A DNA stretch of 64,000 nt from Aradus depressus (GCA_963662175.1 OY759216.1:55197087-55261086); one strand, 5' to 3'. Positions 39,797 to 51,040 are shown, counted from the first letter of the stretch. Notes: generated from the sequence alone by a model not told the origin. Translations and numbers: made by a program.

Positions 39797-40039
39797 GTCG
39801 TCTTCCTGAAGAATGTACGATACACTTAATTTGGGAGTACAACACAACTACAGTCGTGCGTATCGACATCCTCCATCGTACCCAGTCAGCACTTTCCCAA
39901 CACACCTCACCAATACCCCCAGCCAAACGGACTTAAGTAAAGGGGGGAACCAGAAAGTGGAGGTGTGTTATACTCAAAAAACCTAATAATGATGTAATGA
40001 TACTCGAACGTTTTAGCCAAATCGACCAAAGGGAGTAGA

Positions 40040-40780
40040 GTTAATTAGTTATTACGTTTATTATTTAATGAGACTTCTACTAACTTTTGATTTCTACGGT
40101 CATTTCCGAAAAGGGCCCTAAAAAAATATCAAAAGTTCAAGACGTGCAATTTTGAAGAAAGTGCATGTATTTTAAAAAATTCAATTAACAATTATTTCAA
40201 TTGGATTTCTTCTAAATTTACTAAAGAGATGCCAACTTGTTTTTCGAAATTTGCAAAAATATACAATCCAATCCAAAGGTATAAATTATCTTATTGGGTT
40301 CACAGGCAGAATAAATAGCATAGAATAAGAGAACAAATATTGGGTTTATTTATCACTAATCTATATTATAATATTTAAAAATTAAAAAAAAAATCAAAAT
40401 ATTTACAAAAAGAAATCTTACGAACTAATTACTTAAAACTATATCAGTTTTTTTTCTGTTTTAAAATGGCCACTATTTATAATTCTTTTATATTTTGGGC
40501 ATGTATATAATAATAATATAAATAATAAGTACCATTTCTTTTCTACGTACTTCCAATGTTATAATGTTCCCTCCCCTCCTACATCTTCTCTCACTCAGAC
40601 TGGTTCACTACACCTTAGCCCTAAAAACACTTCTCTCTCTAGACTGTCCACTTCCGCAACACAACTTAGACTGTTTCTCACTATTTGAAACAGCTGATCA
40701 TCGTCATTTGTGTTCCATTCATTGGTTGTTCAAATTTAGTTTTAAAACAAAATGCGACTAGTCCATTTTTGTATATTTAT
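40040..40780 (-). repeat. FX repeat copy 2
   Basis: It shares CGGTCATTTCCGAAAAGG, GTTCAAGACGTGCAATTTTG, CCACTATTTATAATTCTTTT, CACTCAGACTGGTTCACTAC and GAAACAGCTGATCATCG with copy 3 (45050-45790), and in reverse complement with copies 1 and 4. Where copy 1 has the 77-bp array this copy has a single CAGTCTGAGTGAGAGA (minus strand). Confidence 0.75.
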
Positions 40781-41199
40781 TCACTTTTATACGAAGACAT
40801 CTTTGCTCTGGGATCCTAACGTTGTTGAACGTTTAGGAACTGACTTGTCTTGAGTTGAGACGGTAACAGTTTGAAAAGGTCACACACGTGGGGGTTAGCC
40901 GCTAGGTCAGCTGAGAGACGCTAGGGCCAGGTTTCAGGTTGTGAGGATCGGAGAAAAAATGATAAGATGAAATGAAAAATTTAGAGAAGAAAACGGAAAG
41001 TTGTAGTAAAATCGAGAAAATATGATAGTGCTGAACTCCTATTGATTTTCAGCCAAATCGACTAAATGTATTGAGAGTTCAGAGGGGGGAGGGGAGATAA
41101 ACCCCAATAACTCTTAATGCAACAGTAAATATCTTCTATCATCCAAAAAAGAGAAGAAGGAGTAAGAGGAAGGGCGGATACTTACTTCACTACAAGCAA
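40781..41199. other. No recognised gene
   Basis: A weak AHR scrap near 41035-41060 (GATTTTCAGCCAAATCGACT). Otherwise nothing assignable. Confidence 0.3.
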
Positions 41200-41220
41200 C
41201 TAGCAGGTTACCCGGCGTTG
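41200..41220 (-). mobile_element. Helitron 3' terminus remnant
   Basis: CTAGCAGGTTACCCGGCGTT on the plus strand is the reverse complement of the Helitron 3' end pattern (AACGCCGGGTAA then CTAG) seen intact at 14390-14411. The other half of the hairpin is gone. Confidence 0.4.
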
Positions 41221-41257
41221 ACTGAGTAACCTCAGTTTCGTCAATATAAGTTCAACA

Positions 41258-41690
41258 TTACTTCCCCAGCTAATATGGAGTAAAAAATGGGAAGTTATGT
41301 AATCTGCGAGAAATTCGATGTTGATTTTTCCCCAAACTTTCCTATTTTCCAACCCCTAATATCAAAAATGAAGAAAAATATTCAGCGGCAATGTACTTCC
41401 CCAGCACGAAACAATCAATTAAACTTTTCACTCTCACTTCAAAATCAAGCGACCCTTTTGGCTAAAATCAATAGTTGACTTATATATTTTGTATCTATAC
41501 ATTTATTACATCAACAGCTATTAAAATAGTAAAATTTATTTTTTGTCTATGTGAGTGTGCCTATGAACACGAAAACTCCCGATATAATGAATGTATCAAC
41601 ACAAAATTCTATATGTGTATTCAGAACCTACATAAAGACGATACATTTTCAACTAAGTCAGCGAAAGGGAATATTATGGGGCGGATTAAT
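41258..41690 (+). repeat. AHR pieces (plus, minus, plus), tSINE target
   Basis: A 5' end at 41262-41390 (ACTTCCCCAGCTAATATGGA, GGGAAGTTATGTAATCTGCG) is followed by a minus-orientation 3' end at 41395-41520 (ATGTACTTCCCCAGCACGAA) and a plus piece from 41530 (CACGAAAACTCCCGATATAA). The last is interrupted at TATAAAAACTCT by the SINE and resumes at 42048. Confidence 0.7.
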
Positions 41691-41701
41691 ATAAAAACTC
41701 T

Positions 41702-42047
41702 GAGGGCGCCGGTAGCTCAGTGGTATGCTTGCTTGCCTTCTGAGCTCAAGAACGTGGGTTCGTAACCCGACCGAGGCCCTTAGTTTATTTTATCTGGGAG
41801 GTAAAATAAACTTAAACACGCCGTCCTTCGGATGGGACGTTAAGCGATGGTCCCGAGCCTGTACAATGTCAGGTATTCGTTAAAGACCCCTACCCTAGAT
41901 GAATAAAAATTTAGGGTAGGCAAAATTTAGGACTCCCACAGTAGAGTCGGGCTCATGTCCACCAGAGTGACGAAAGAGCACTCTGGTAGTAGGCGATATG
42001 ACCTCGTAGTTAAAGCCCGGGCATGAGTCATAAAACCTAACCTAACC
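41702..42047 (+). repeat. tSINE, full length with 12-bp target duplication
   Basis: A 346-bp SINE between exact TATAAAAACTCT copies (41690-41701, 42048-42059). The head is GGCGCCGGTAGCTCAGTGGT (A box), with a B box region GTGGGTTCGTAACCC. The body has GTCCTTCGGATGGGACG, CCCGAGCCTGTACAATG, GTCCACCAGAGTGACG and GCGATATGACCTCGTAG. The 3' tail is AACCTAACCTAACC, the complement of TTAGG repeats. Together with 33386-33728 this fixes both ends of the family. Confidence 0.93.
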
Positions 42048-42082
42048 TATAAAAACTCTAATAATTGTCGATGTAATGAATG

Positions 42083-42536
42083 TTTTTTTTTTTTATATAT
42101 AATAAGCAAAGAGCCAGCCAGCGCTGACACTCCCTCAAAAGTTAATTGTCATTATTCACTATCCTCAGAGAGAAGATCGCGGGGCCACCTCCTGTTCAAG
42201 CGACGGGGAGGATTGTCAGGATGGGAATGAGAGGAAAGGTCCTGTTCGAGAGGATTTGAATGGGAAGAAGGTTTTCTCGAAAGGTTTCTGTGGAATGATT
42301 GGAATCGGGATTTGATTAATTCATTGGCAGTGGGAATAATGAGATCTTTGTACAGGACTTTAACGATGACAGAAAGGAGCATTGACAATTCGTCGGAGGA
42401 GTTTGGACTGGAATGCTTGGATACGATTGACATTGGATTATTTAGCTGTACCCCAATAGCTCCAAGATAAATAATGGTCCCAATTGGACGTATAATGTCC
42501 TTGTAAATCGTAAGTTTGTTGTTAGTAGTCAGTTTC
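42083..42536 (-). pseudogene. Jockey-type LINE 3' end
   Basis: The 141-codon minus frame starts in flanking AHR. From about residue 19 it gives LTIYKDIIRPIGTIIYLGA, then an NxP-x-IV segment, ANELIKSRFQSFHRNLS, HSNPLEQDL and a closing RRLNRRWPRDLL. This is the order of a Jockey ORF2 C-terminus (K-LxxYK-xxIRPI, later NPLxxxL and RRLKRxWPxDL). A poly(T) at 42083-42094 is the poly(A) tail on this strand. The flanks GTAATGAATG (42073-42082) and GTAATGAAAG (42537-42546) are a 9/10 target duplication in AHR. The early part seems altered by small indels. Confidence 0.75.
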
Positions 42537-42599
42537 GTAATGAAAGTATCGACAAAATATTTAGTATGCGGATTCAACAGTCCTCTTTAAGTTAACTGC

Positions 42600-43290
42600 T
42601 GATTAAAAATTTCGAGAGCGAAAACTTAAATTTTGTCTATGCCCCTCTACCCCCTCCGAAAGAATAATATATTTTCGAACTCGTCTCGTTGAATTCTTTC
42701 ATCAAATGATACACCACATCCCAGCTATTTTTTTTCTACAGATGTGAGCTTGGAGTAGTGCTTCACTCACATCTTCCATGAGATATCGATTAACCGGACT
42801 CCGGATAACAGAGGTTCTCTTGTATTTGATCCTTTCTGGCTGACTGGTTGAGCGGACAACCAGGAAGAAAGGCTGGTCACGAGACCATTGTGTTGCCTTC
42901 CCATCTCTTCTTCTACAGACTAGTTCTTCTTCTTAGAGAGAAGAGTGATTTTTAATGAGGCTAGGTCACCCCATGCTCTATTCAGCCCTTTCCCAACTAA
43001 TACCCTATAGTTTCTTTTTTTCGAAACAGTTTTTTTCCCCCATATTTTTCTTTTCCTTCTCATTCCGCTCCGGTGATTGTCCGACCAACCAAGGAACCAT
43101 CAACGTTGATGCCTCCATCACCAATTTCCCTTCCTTAACCACAGTGTAGATTTATGTACAAAACATTCACTCTGACTTTTTGATTACTCCGCCATTACTT
43201 ACACCTTACTACTAGGAAATAATTAAGGCGCGAAGAAAAAAACAAAAAATCGGAATTTAGTACTCAAGGAAATTACACGTTTTGGCAACA
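42600..43290. other. No recognised gene
   Basis: At 42790-42815 TTAACCGGACTCCGGATAAC resembles one end of a Tc1/pogo-type MITE like that at 57881-58528, but no partner was found. The rest is unassigned. Confidence 0.35.
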
Positions 43291-43299
43291 GGGTTTTGA

Positions 43300-43450
43300 G
43301 ATTTGATTTTACTTTAGTTATATAATCGGTCAGACTTTGAAAGTTAAGTTTTAACCGAAATTGCACGTTTTCCGACCCAGTGATTCCAAAAATAAAAAAA
43401 AAGATGGTAATTCCTGATAGAATGTATCGACACAAAATTTCAGTTAGCAT
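43300..43450 (+). repeat. AHR 5' fragment
   Basis: It shows TTAGTTATATAATCGGTCAG, AACCGAAATTGCACGTTTTC, TTCCTGATAGAATGTATCGA and CACAAAATTTCAG. It is followed directly by a SINE fragment. Confidence 0.65.
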
Positions 43451-43623
43451 CTACTACCAGAGCGCTGTTCCATCGCTCTGGTGAACATTAGCCTGACTAC
43501 TGTGGGAGTCCTAAATTTGTTCTACCCAAGATAAGGGGTCTTTAACTATCACATAAAGGGCCTCGACCGGGTTTCGAACCAGCGATCTTGAGCTCAATAG
43601 ACAAGTACGCTACCAGCGCCCTC
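43451..43623 (-). repeat. tSINE copy with internal deletion
   Basis: The plus strand reads CTACTACCAGAGCGCTG, GTGGGAGTCCTAAATTTG and GGTCTTTAAC, then GGGCCTCGACCGGGTTTCGA (B box reversed), GATCTTGAGCTCAATAG and TACCAGCGCCCTC. The central ~90 bp and the 3' end are missing. Confidence 0.8.
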
Positions 43624-43629
43624 AGTTAG

Positions 43630-44365
43630 TAACATCAAACGTAAAGAGTTAACATTAATTTTAAATTTTGGGTTCCCCCACTCGGTCTAAATTTGAAGAT
43701 CCCATGTGGCTCATGTTTGCACTATTTGACAAATTTCATGAACATCTAATGAACCGATTAATTTAACATGTTAACATTTGGGCCCCCTCATAACCCCACT
43801 TCATAGCCTATATCCTACGTTGGACGATCTTGAGGGACCTGTTCCAGGACTGTTCCTGGACTCCAGGTCAGGTACCTCAGCAGTACAGCCACGCCCATTC
43901 TTCAACATCGCACTTACTAATAATGAACAATTCGTAGTTGTAAATAAATATATAAAGTTTCAAATGAGGAAGAAATGAATTAGAGACATGGGAAATGACC
44001 TGTAAAAATGTGGTTAGTATAAAAAAACGTTCTGTGCCCCAAAATTCCCATGAAGGCCCTCCCCCTTAGACTAGTGCTCGGTATGCAGACCGTGGGAACA
44101 TGGTTCGGGAGAGGATTCCCCCCTCCTCCCGCCTCAACCAAACAGCAACTTTGGAAGTTTGTTTTGTAGGAGCAGTGACTTTTGGAAACAAGTTTCGCTT
44201 ATGAAAGAATTACATGTTATACTGGTTCGAGTAAAAGATTCCAGGACAACAATTTTTTTTTTTTCGTCTTGCCTTGAACGAAGGAAAATGTCAATAACTT
44301 GAAAGAATAGTATTTGGTTATTATAACAGATTGCAAGAAGATAGCTGATATGAAATAACGTATTT
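43630..44365. other. No recognised gene
   Basis: 43640-43790 resembles the 34097-34360 tandem-duplication sequence only in loose composition (CAATTTCATG-like, GAACCGATTAA). No protein-like frame. Confidence 0.3.
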
Positions 44366-44369
44366 TCGA

Positions 44370-44720
44370 ATTTCATAATTTCCGACCTCGGGATTATAAA
44401 AATGAAAAAAAAAAAAAGTTTCTGTCTTTGTGTGTGTCTGTGAACGCGATAACTCCCGATAGAATGAATACATCGATACAAACTTTTATATATGTATCCA
44501 GAACCCTCTAAGGACGACACCTATTAATTTTCCAAGAAATCAGAAGGGTAGTCCCCCTTAACTGCAGATATCGACACAAAATTTAGCATGAGGAATCAGA
44601 AGACACTATGCAGGTCAAATATAGATTCTCTGCCGAAACTGTCGACTGGTTTCGGAGGAAGAGCGGAAGATATATGACTATTTCCTTCTGGGGAAGTACA
44701 TCGGTAATTCACCGATATTT
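44370..44720 (+). repeat. AHR repeat, internally deleted
   Basis: It shows GAATTTCATAATTTCCGACC, an A-rich run, CGCGATAACTCCCGATAGAA, GTATCCAGAACCCTCTAAGG, CTGCAGATATCGACACAAAA, TGTCGACTGGTTTCGGAGG and the 3' end GGGGAAGTACATCGGTAATT, CACCGATATTTTATT. Confidence 0.8.
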
Positions 44721-45049
44721 TATTTTTTATTTTTTTTACATGCGCTAAAATGTTTTGAACATTTGCAAAAACAGTTACAACGTCCTTTTGGAGGTTACTG
44801 TCAGAACGCTTCATTTTAATATCCCACTCGACTATGTACGAAAATATTGTGGTTTTCGTGAAAGCCATTTTATTGACGCCGCAAATGTTTCTAGAACGGG
44901 TTACGATTACAGCTGCCACTAATTGTAAGACACCAATTTCCGATTAACAACATTTCTAGTTTCATTTGGCTACGATACTATGCACTGTGATAATAAAAGA
45001 AAATGTGTAAAATAAATGAAAAATAAAATAAACAAATAATAAATATAAT
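44721..45049. other. No recognised gene
   Basis: Between AHR and FX. The 107-codon minus frame here (44596-44919) runs through AHR sequence and is not credible as a gene. Confidence 0.35.
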
Positions 45050-45790
45050 ATCAATAATAAATAATTTCACATTTCCTATAGAAATTGTACCTGGTCTTCT
45101 ACTAAATTTCGACTTCTACAGTAATTTCCGAAAAGGGCCCTAAAAAAATATCGGAAATTCAAGACGTGCAGTTTTGAAGAAAGTGCACTATTTAAAAAAA
45201 ATTTAAATTAACAAACTTTTCATTTGGATTTCATCTAAATTTACTAAAGAGATGCCATCTTGTTTTTCTAAAATTGAAAAAATGTTCGATCCAATCCAAA
45301 GGAATAAATTATCTTACTAATTTACATTATTATACATTTAATAACTAATACTAAAAATTTTTTAAAAAAATCAAATTATTTACAAAAAGAAATCTTATGA
45401 ACTAATTACTTAAAAGTATATCAGTCTTCTTATAGTGGCCACTATTTATAATTCTTTTATATTTTGGGCATATAAACATATAAATAAAAAGTACCTTTTC
45501 TTTTCTACGTACTTTCAATGTATAATTTTCACTCCTACATCTTCTCTCACTCAGGCTGGTTCACTACACCTTAGCCCTAAAAACACATCTCTCTCTAGAC
45601 TGTACACTTCCACAAAACAACTTAGACTGTTTCTCACTATTTGAAACAGCTGATCGTCGTAATTTGTGTTCCATTCATTGGTTGTTCAAATTTTGTTTTA
45701 AAACAAAATGCGACTAGTCCATTTTTGTATATTTATTCACTATTTAATTTACTTCACTCCTAACAGCTGTTTTTCATACAAATAATAATA
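45050..45790 (-). repeat. FX repeat copy 3
   Basis: Closely similar to copy 2 (40040-40780). Shared: GGGCCCTAAAAAAATATC, CAAGACGTGCAGTTTTG, GCCACTATTTATAATTC, CACTCAGGCTGGTTCACTAC, CACTATTTGAAACAGCTGAT. The minus-strand left end contains ATAGAAATTGTACC and AATTTCGACTTCTACAG, matching copy 1 near 24080-24140. Confidence 0.75.
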
Positions 45791-45994
45791 ATTGATTTTA
45801 TAATATATTAATAAACTTAATGTGTGTAAATTGTTTACATGACAACATCTATACTTCATGAAGAAATACATATATAATAAATGAAGTAGGTAATAATAAT
45901 TTTAGTTACAATTAGGACTTCCATTAGGACCGTAGTGGACTTCCCATTGGAGATGGAGAGTCACAGCCTCAGGTAAAACAGAATTGTATAAACA

Positions 45995-46225
45995 TGTATA
46001 CCAACCTAGCAAACTTAATATGTTACTAAAACATAAACAAAAACGTATGTTTTTAAAAAAAAAATTGTCTGTTCCACAAAATATATGGGAGTACTTTCGG
46101 AATTACCATCTTCAGACACGACTTAACAACTACTGAGGTTAAGAAGCTTAAAAATGTATTTAGCTGTGTGTATAATAAGCCTTCAGTATTTGTTAAGTCG
46201 TGTCTGAAGATGGTGGCAATACTGA
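45995..46225. mobile_element. PLE-B-like foldback, decayed copy 3
   Basis: The left arm has ACGTATGTTTTTAAAAAAAA, GGGAGTACTTTCGGAATTAC and CATCTTCAGACACGACTTAA. The right arm has TTGTTAAGTCGTGTCTGAAG then ATGGTGGCAATACTGAAAC. The arm similarity to copies 1 and 2 is clear, but the outer right arm and tail are lost. The unit between the arms (46110-46190) is unlike the other copies. Confidence 0.55.
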
Positions 46226-46229
46226 AACA

Positions 46230-46630
46230 ACTTAGAATTGTTCATCTTTTCCTATTATCATTATCCATCTCCTCCTTAATTTTACTTTCAGATTTTTTTT
46301 TTTTTTTTTTTTTTTTCGGAAGAAATCCCCAACACTTTCTTTAATATGTACATTACCTTTCTGAAGCCACGACAAAATTAACAAACAATACAGAATACTG
46401 ACGTATTCATGAAGGAAAGTGTTTACATGAAAAGTACCAAGAAAATGTAACCCAGTTCCCACTCTATAACCTCCGGATCACTACACTTAAATCCACAGTC
46501 TCCAAAAAGTGAGGGGGGTCTCGCAAAATGTTACGTATCGAAATGAAACTAAAACAATTCATTATTTTACTCAAATTGGGGGGGAGGGGGGGGGGGGGGG
46601 AGGAGAGAGAGAGAGAGAATGTATACAATT
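46230..46630. other. No recognised gene
   Basis: T24 run at 46293-46316 and poly-G/GA tract at 46579-46618. Nothing else. Confidence 0.3.
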
Positions 46631-46634
46631 ATTA

Positions 46635-47135
46635 CTTCTCCCGCTATACGAAGTGTAGTGGAAGTTATTTTAGAATAAATCTATCGACACGAAATTTTAT
46701 ATGTGTATCCACAACCCACTAACGACGACACCTATCGTTTTTCAGTTAAATCGTCCAAAGAGGAGGGGGGAGGCTTAACTCAAAATCTCTAATAACTGCC
46801 GTTGTGAATTCAAAACCCCATAAGGAAGACAATTATTAGAAGGGAAGGGGGCTCAACTCAAAAACCTCAATATTTGCCGAAGTAATCAATTTATGGACAC
46901 AAAATTTAGTGTGATTTAGGAGGCCCTGAGTAAGTGAACTATTGAATATTAGAGCAAACGGTCGACTGGTTATGTAGGCGGAGAGAAAAGATAATATTTT
47001 TACCGACAGAAAATTTAGTAAGAGGATTTAGGAAGTAAACTGTAGAATAATAGCGCAAACGGTCAACTGGTTTTGGAGGGGGTGCCAAAATTGTGTGCAA
47101 AAGTACATTGCCGGTGATTCACCGACCAATTTTAT
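46635..47135 (+). repeat. AHR repeat with duplicated 3' subrepeat
   Basis: 5' end TTACTTCTCCCGCTATACGA ... GTGGAAGTTATTTTAG; subrepeats; then two successive copies of a TTTAGTGTGATTTAGGAGG ... GAATATTAGAGCAAACGG-type block (46905-46975 and 47020-47075); 3' end AAGTACATTGCCGGTGATTC, ACCGACCAATTTTATTTT. The first-to-third-subrepeat region is shortened. Confidence 0.75.
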
Positions 47136-47139
47136 TTTT

Positions 47140-47980
47140 TTACTTATTTCAATAATTATTACAATTTTGTTTGGATTATAATACATTCTTCTATTTATAT
47201 AGACACATTTATATTAGTTTATTTATATCTATTATATCTATTGTTGTCTAGCATTTCTCCACTGTATCACTAATTTATTCATTTATTTCTACAGCATACT
47301 GATACTTTATTTCATTGCTTCCTTTTCTCTTTGACTGTATATGTATGTATTTATTCTTAGGGGACCTCGGTCTCACAATAAGGCACATAAAATACATTTT
47401 TTGGAAGGAAATATATGCCGAAAATATATATTATCAACCTTGATAAGCAGAATATCAATTGGTTGTCACAAGAATCTAATTATTAAGTTAACAATGAAAA
47501 CATGAATATAATAATGTTAATGTTACTTTAAAACCATTGAATCATTAAGTGTAAACTGACTACCCAACAGCATTACATCGATTTAATTGTCTGATATGAG
47601 AGTGGACGAGGCCATAAGAGCTGTGAGGTCTACTTTCCATGAACCGAGTATACAAGTAGATGGTTCCCATCTTTTTTCATTCAAGAACTATCAGATATTC
47701 ATTCAACATATAGGTACATTAAAAATGCAATGGCTTTTTTTTTTGTTGTTTTTTAATAATTACTAAACAAAAGATTATAATGCACTTTTTTTTAAAAACA
47801 AAAGGTGTGTAGATTGAAGACTGGAACAAAAGAATGGCTGCCCATCCATGGGTTGAATAAAAGACCTGACCTATTTTTCAAGTATCTTCCACATGCTTTA
47901 CAAACAACTCTCCTTACACTTTTATTCAAAAGTCACCATCACCATTGTAAATGTTTAAAAAATAAAAAGTCATCACCGGC
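47140..47980. other. AT-rich sequence, nothing recognised
   Basis: No repeat ends or coding-like frames were recognised. Confidence 0.35.
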
Positions 47981-47984
47981 TATG

Positions 47985-48475
47985 TACATCGCCAACAATA
48001 ATTAGCCAATTATTGTTTCGGTCTCCCCCAAAAGCCAATCGACCGTTTGGGCTAAAACTCAATATTTGACTTACATTCATAGTGGCTTCTCAATCCTTAT
48101 ATTAAATTTTTTGTCGATATATTCATTACTAGGGGAAGTTATGTAATCGGTCAAAAATTTAATGTTTTCCGACCTCCTGATCCCAAATATGAAAGACACG
48201 ATAACTCCCAACAGAATCAATATATCACGCAATTTTATAATTGATTCCAGAACCCACTAACAACGTCACCTATTGAATGTTAGCCAAATCCGTCAAAGAG
48301 AAGGGTGGAATCAGAGGAGAGACTAACTCAAAACCCTAATAACTGCCGTTTTAATGAATGTATCGATACAAAATTTCATTATAATTTTAGCTCAAACGAT
48401 CGATTGGCTTTGGAGGGAGAGTGAAAACATATTTGAATAATTCTTGGAGGGGAAGTACATAGCCAGTGATTACCA
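47985..48475. repeat. AHR repeats: minus 3' part joined to a plus copy
   Basis: 47985-48130 reads reversed (ACCGGCTATGTACATCG, CGACCGTTTGGGCTAAAACT, GTCGATATATTCATTAC). From 48131 a plus copy runs GGGGAAGTTATGTAATCGGT ... GGTTCCAGAACCC-like ... GGGGAAGTACATAGCCAGTG. The head-to-head join suggests one copy inserted into another. Confidence 0.7.
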
Positions 48476-48479
48476 ACAA

Positions 48480-49120
48480 TTCTTTTATAAAACCCTATGT
48501 ATGTTGGGTTGGAAGACTTTATACACTTATTTCCTCATTCCCCTTTTCAATTTTATATTTAAAATTTTTAATAAGTTAAAAATAAAAATAACATTTATCA
48601 AAATAATAGTTTACTTAAATTTAACATGGGACCTGCCTTATTCATCGGTGTCACACTGCTGTTCACATTAGGAACACCGTTACCATCAGCATCTCATCGT
48701 TAACAAGGCGAAAGCTTTCAATTATCGACTACCATATGCAAAACAGTTTTTACAATTGACGATCCTACACTTTCCATGTGTTGAAACCTGCCTCTCTTTG
48801 GCTCTGGTGGAGTTTCACTCCTTTTGTCCTGGTAAGATGCTGTCTCCCCTGACCCCGGAGTCTGGGTTCCGACCTGTGTCTCCTTCTATGTCCAACATAC
48901 CCCAGGAGAACAGAAAGTCAGCCCAGTCTGGTCCGGAGCTGCCCCAACTCTCTCTTCGGCTCATCTAACCTACTTTACCGGAGCTACCCCGCTTCTCCTC
49001 TTCTATCTGAGCGGCTATCATCCGCAGCTCTTACTTTTCAATGTTCCAACCAACCACAACCAGCAACAATGAACTGGAACAATGATAAGTGGAGCAGTTA
49101 TGCAGGTACCTTCACATATA
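48480..49120. other. Unassigned, with a GC-richer patch
   Basis: 48780-49060 is GC-richer with words such as CTGACCCCGGAGTCTGGGTT and CAGTCTGGTCCGGAGCTGCC. A 70-codon plus frame (48756-48968) covers part of it. No acceptor/donor pair or family motif was recognised, so a host exon is possible but unsupported. Confidence 0.3.
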
Positions 49121-49234
49121 TTACTTACACAGCTGTACGCAGCATAAGCAAATTTAAGTAAGTGGTCAGAAATTCAATGTTGAGATTTCACAGGAATTTA
49201 ATGTTTTCTGACCATTTTCCAAAAATGAAAAAGA

Positions 49235-49790
49235 AAACAAGTCGTTAATCAATTAACTTTTCGCTCCGCCTACATAACCAGTCGACCGTTTGCTCTAATG
49301 TTCAATAGTTCTAATTCAATAGTTACACGAGGCCCTGTGTAAATCCTCCTAAATCACACTAAATTTTGTGTCCATAAATTGATTACTTCGGCAATTATTG
49401 GGGTTTTTGAGTTGAGCCCCCCTGCTCTCCCTTCCCTTCTAATAAGTCTCGTCCTTATGGGGTTTTGAATTCACATATGACATTTTGTGTCGATACAACG
49501 GCAGTTACTAGAGTTTTTGTGTTAAGCCTCCTCCTATTCCACCCCCCTTCCCTTCGGTCAATTAGACTGAAACTCGATAGGTGTCGTTCTTAGAGTATTC
49601 TGGATGCACATATGCAAATTCGTGTCGATACATTGATTCTATCGAGTGTTATCGTGTTCACAGATAGAGTTGTTTGTTTTTCATATTTAGAAACCGAAGG
49701 TCGGAAAACATGAAATTCTATTGAAAACTCCGCATCGAATTTTTGATCGATTACATAACTTCCCCTATACTTCGTATCGCTGAAATAAAA
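49235..49790 (-). repeat. AHR repeat, nearly complete, minus orientation
   Basis: It reads reversed from the 3' region (AATCAATTAACTTTTCGCTC, CGACCGTTTGCTC) through three subrepeats (TTCGGCAATTATTGG, GTCGATACAACGGCAGTTAC, GTCGATACATTGATTC) to the 5' hairpin (TAACTTCCCCTATACTTCGT at 49757-49776). A plus-orientation 5' fragment lies at 49125-49225. Confidence 0.75.
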
Positions 49791-49866
49791 AGGAGGAAAA
49801 AGAGTTGAGGCTGCTCTGGAGCAGACCCATCAAACTGCAGAGAGATGAAGGTGGGAACCCAGACTC

Positions 49867-50226
49867 CAGGGTCAGGCGAGACACAGCCTCCAGTCACAGT
49901 TACCAGGGTCAGGCGAGACACAGCCTCCAGTCACAGTTACCAGGGTCAAGCGAGACACAGCCTCCAGTCACAGTTACCAGGGTCAGGCGAGACACAGCCT
50001 CCAGGGTCAGGCGAGACACAGCCTCCAGTCACAGTTACCAGGGTCAGGCGAGACACAGCCTCCAGTCACAGTTACCAGGGTCAGGCGAGACACAGCCTCC
50101 AGTCACAGTTACCAGGGTCAGGCGAGACACAGCCTCCAGTCACAGTTACCAGGGTCAGGCGAGACACAGCCTCCAGTCACAGTTACCAGGGTCAGGCGAG
50201 ACACAGCCTCCAGTCACAGTTACCAG
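49867..50226 (+). repeat. 37-bp minisatellite, about 10 units
   Basis: The unit is CAGGGTCAGGCGAGACACAG plus CCTCCAGTCACAGTTAC. One unit near 49993-50015 is truncated, lacking the AGTCACAGTTAC half, and one has GTCAAGCG. Because 37 is not a multiple of 3, all plus-strand frames stay open and produce overlapping artefactual ORFs of 148 and 185 codons. Confidence 0.95.
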
Positions 50227-50289
50227 GACAAATAGAGTCAAATCCACCAGAGCCGAAGAGGAGACTTCAACGCATGGAAAGTGCTCGAT

Positions 50290-51029
50290 AGTCAAGTATG
50301 AAAACAGTTTTGCATATAAAAATGAAAAGAAATTTTATTATTCTGGGACCGATTTGCCCTAAGAATAAATACATCCAGAGTAAAGAAAATGAAACAATGA
50401 AATATAGTATCAGTACAAAGAAATAAAAAGATAGGTAAATAAAAATTAGTGATACATTGGAGAAAAAATATACAACTAAAAAAATAGATAAACAAAAGAT
50501 TAACAGGAAAAACCATAAAATTAACAACTTCATTATGATGAAAAAATTAATAAATAAAAGTATCTATATAAATAAAAGAGAATAAATAAAAAATAAAAAA
50601 AGCAAATCTATGTAATTAAGAAAAAAATAAAATTGATAATATAAATCATTTAGTGGGGATCCTACTGGAAAATAGAATGCTTTCGTGTTGTTAACGATGG
50701 GACCTCAATGCTGACCGTACTCGCCATGTGAACAGCAGTCTGACTGACTCACTGAAGGAGGTCAGACGAATGTTATTAAAAAAGACGTCGGAGATTCAGC
50801 GTAGATTAATCAACTAAATTTTCGCACTTCCTCTCTCTCTCTGAAGCCAATATACCGATTGAAAAGTGTCTTAATCAGGGAATTTTGAATGCTCATACTA
50901 AATTTGGTGTCGGTACGTCCGTACATAGGTAGTCAGTCCTCCTTTAGTCAGTTTTGCCGAGTTGGGTGGAAATTGTTGTTTCTGACATTACTTCAAATAG
51001 ATGGAGAAGTAAAAAAACATTGTTTCACT
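50290..51029. other. A-rich sequence and an AHR scrap
   Basis: 50300-50650 is strongly A-rich on the plus strand. The minus-strand hydrophobic frames there reflect the T-richness. 50800-50990 has AHR-like words (GATTAATCAACTAAATTTTC, TGTCGGTACGTCC) in minus orientation. Confidence 0.4.
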
Positions 51030-51040
51030 CACTACTAAAG

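Noticed and set aside
42152..42577. A host gene on the minus strand (141 codons).
   Set aside because: The content matches a Jockey ORF2 C-terminus, with a poly(A) tail and near-matching target duplication.
49757..49790. AHR 5' ends contain words such as TATACTTCGTATA that resemble a recombinase target half-site (loxP-like).
   Set aside because: The similarity is short, AT-rich and palindromic by nature of the hairpin. There is no recombinase gene nearby and no spacer geometry conserved between copies.
49805..50362. 185-codon and 148-codon ORFs with repeated SHSYQGQARHSLQSQ-type sequence.
   Set aside because: Arise from a 37-bp minisatellite open in all plus-strand frames; no unique coding sequence is attached.
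50267..50533. Hydrophobic minus-strand ORF (88 codons) that looks like a membrane protein.
   Set aside because: Phe/Leu/Ile richness follows directly from the T-rich strand; there is no family motif and another frame gives an equally hydrophobic product.
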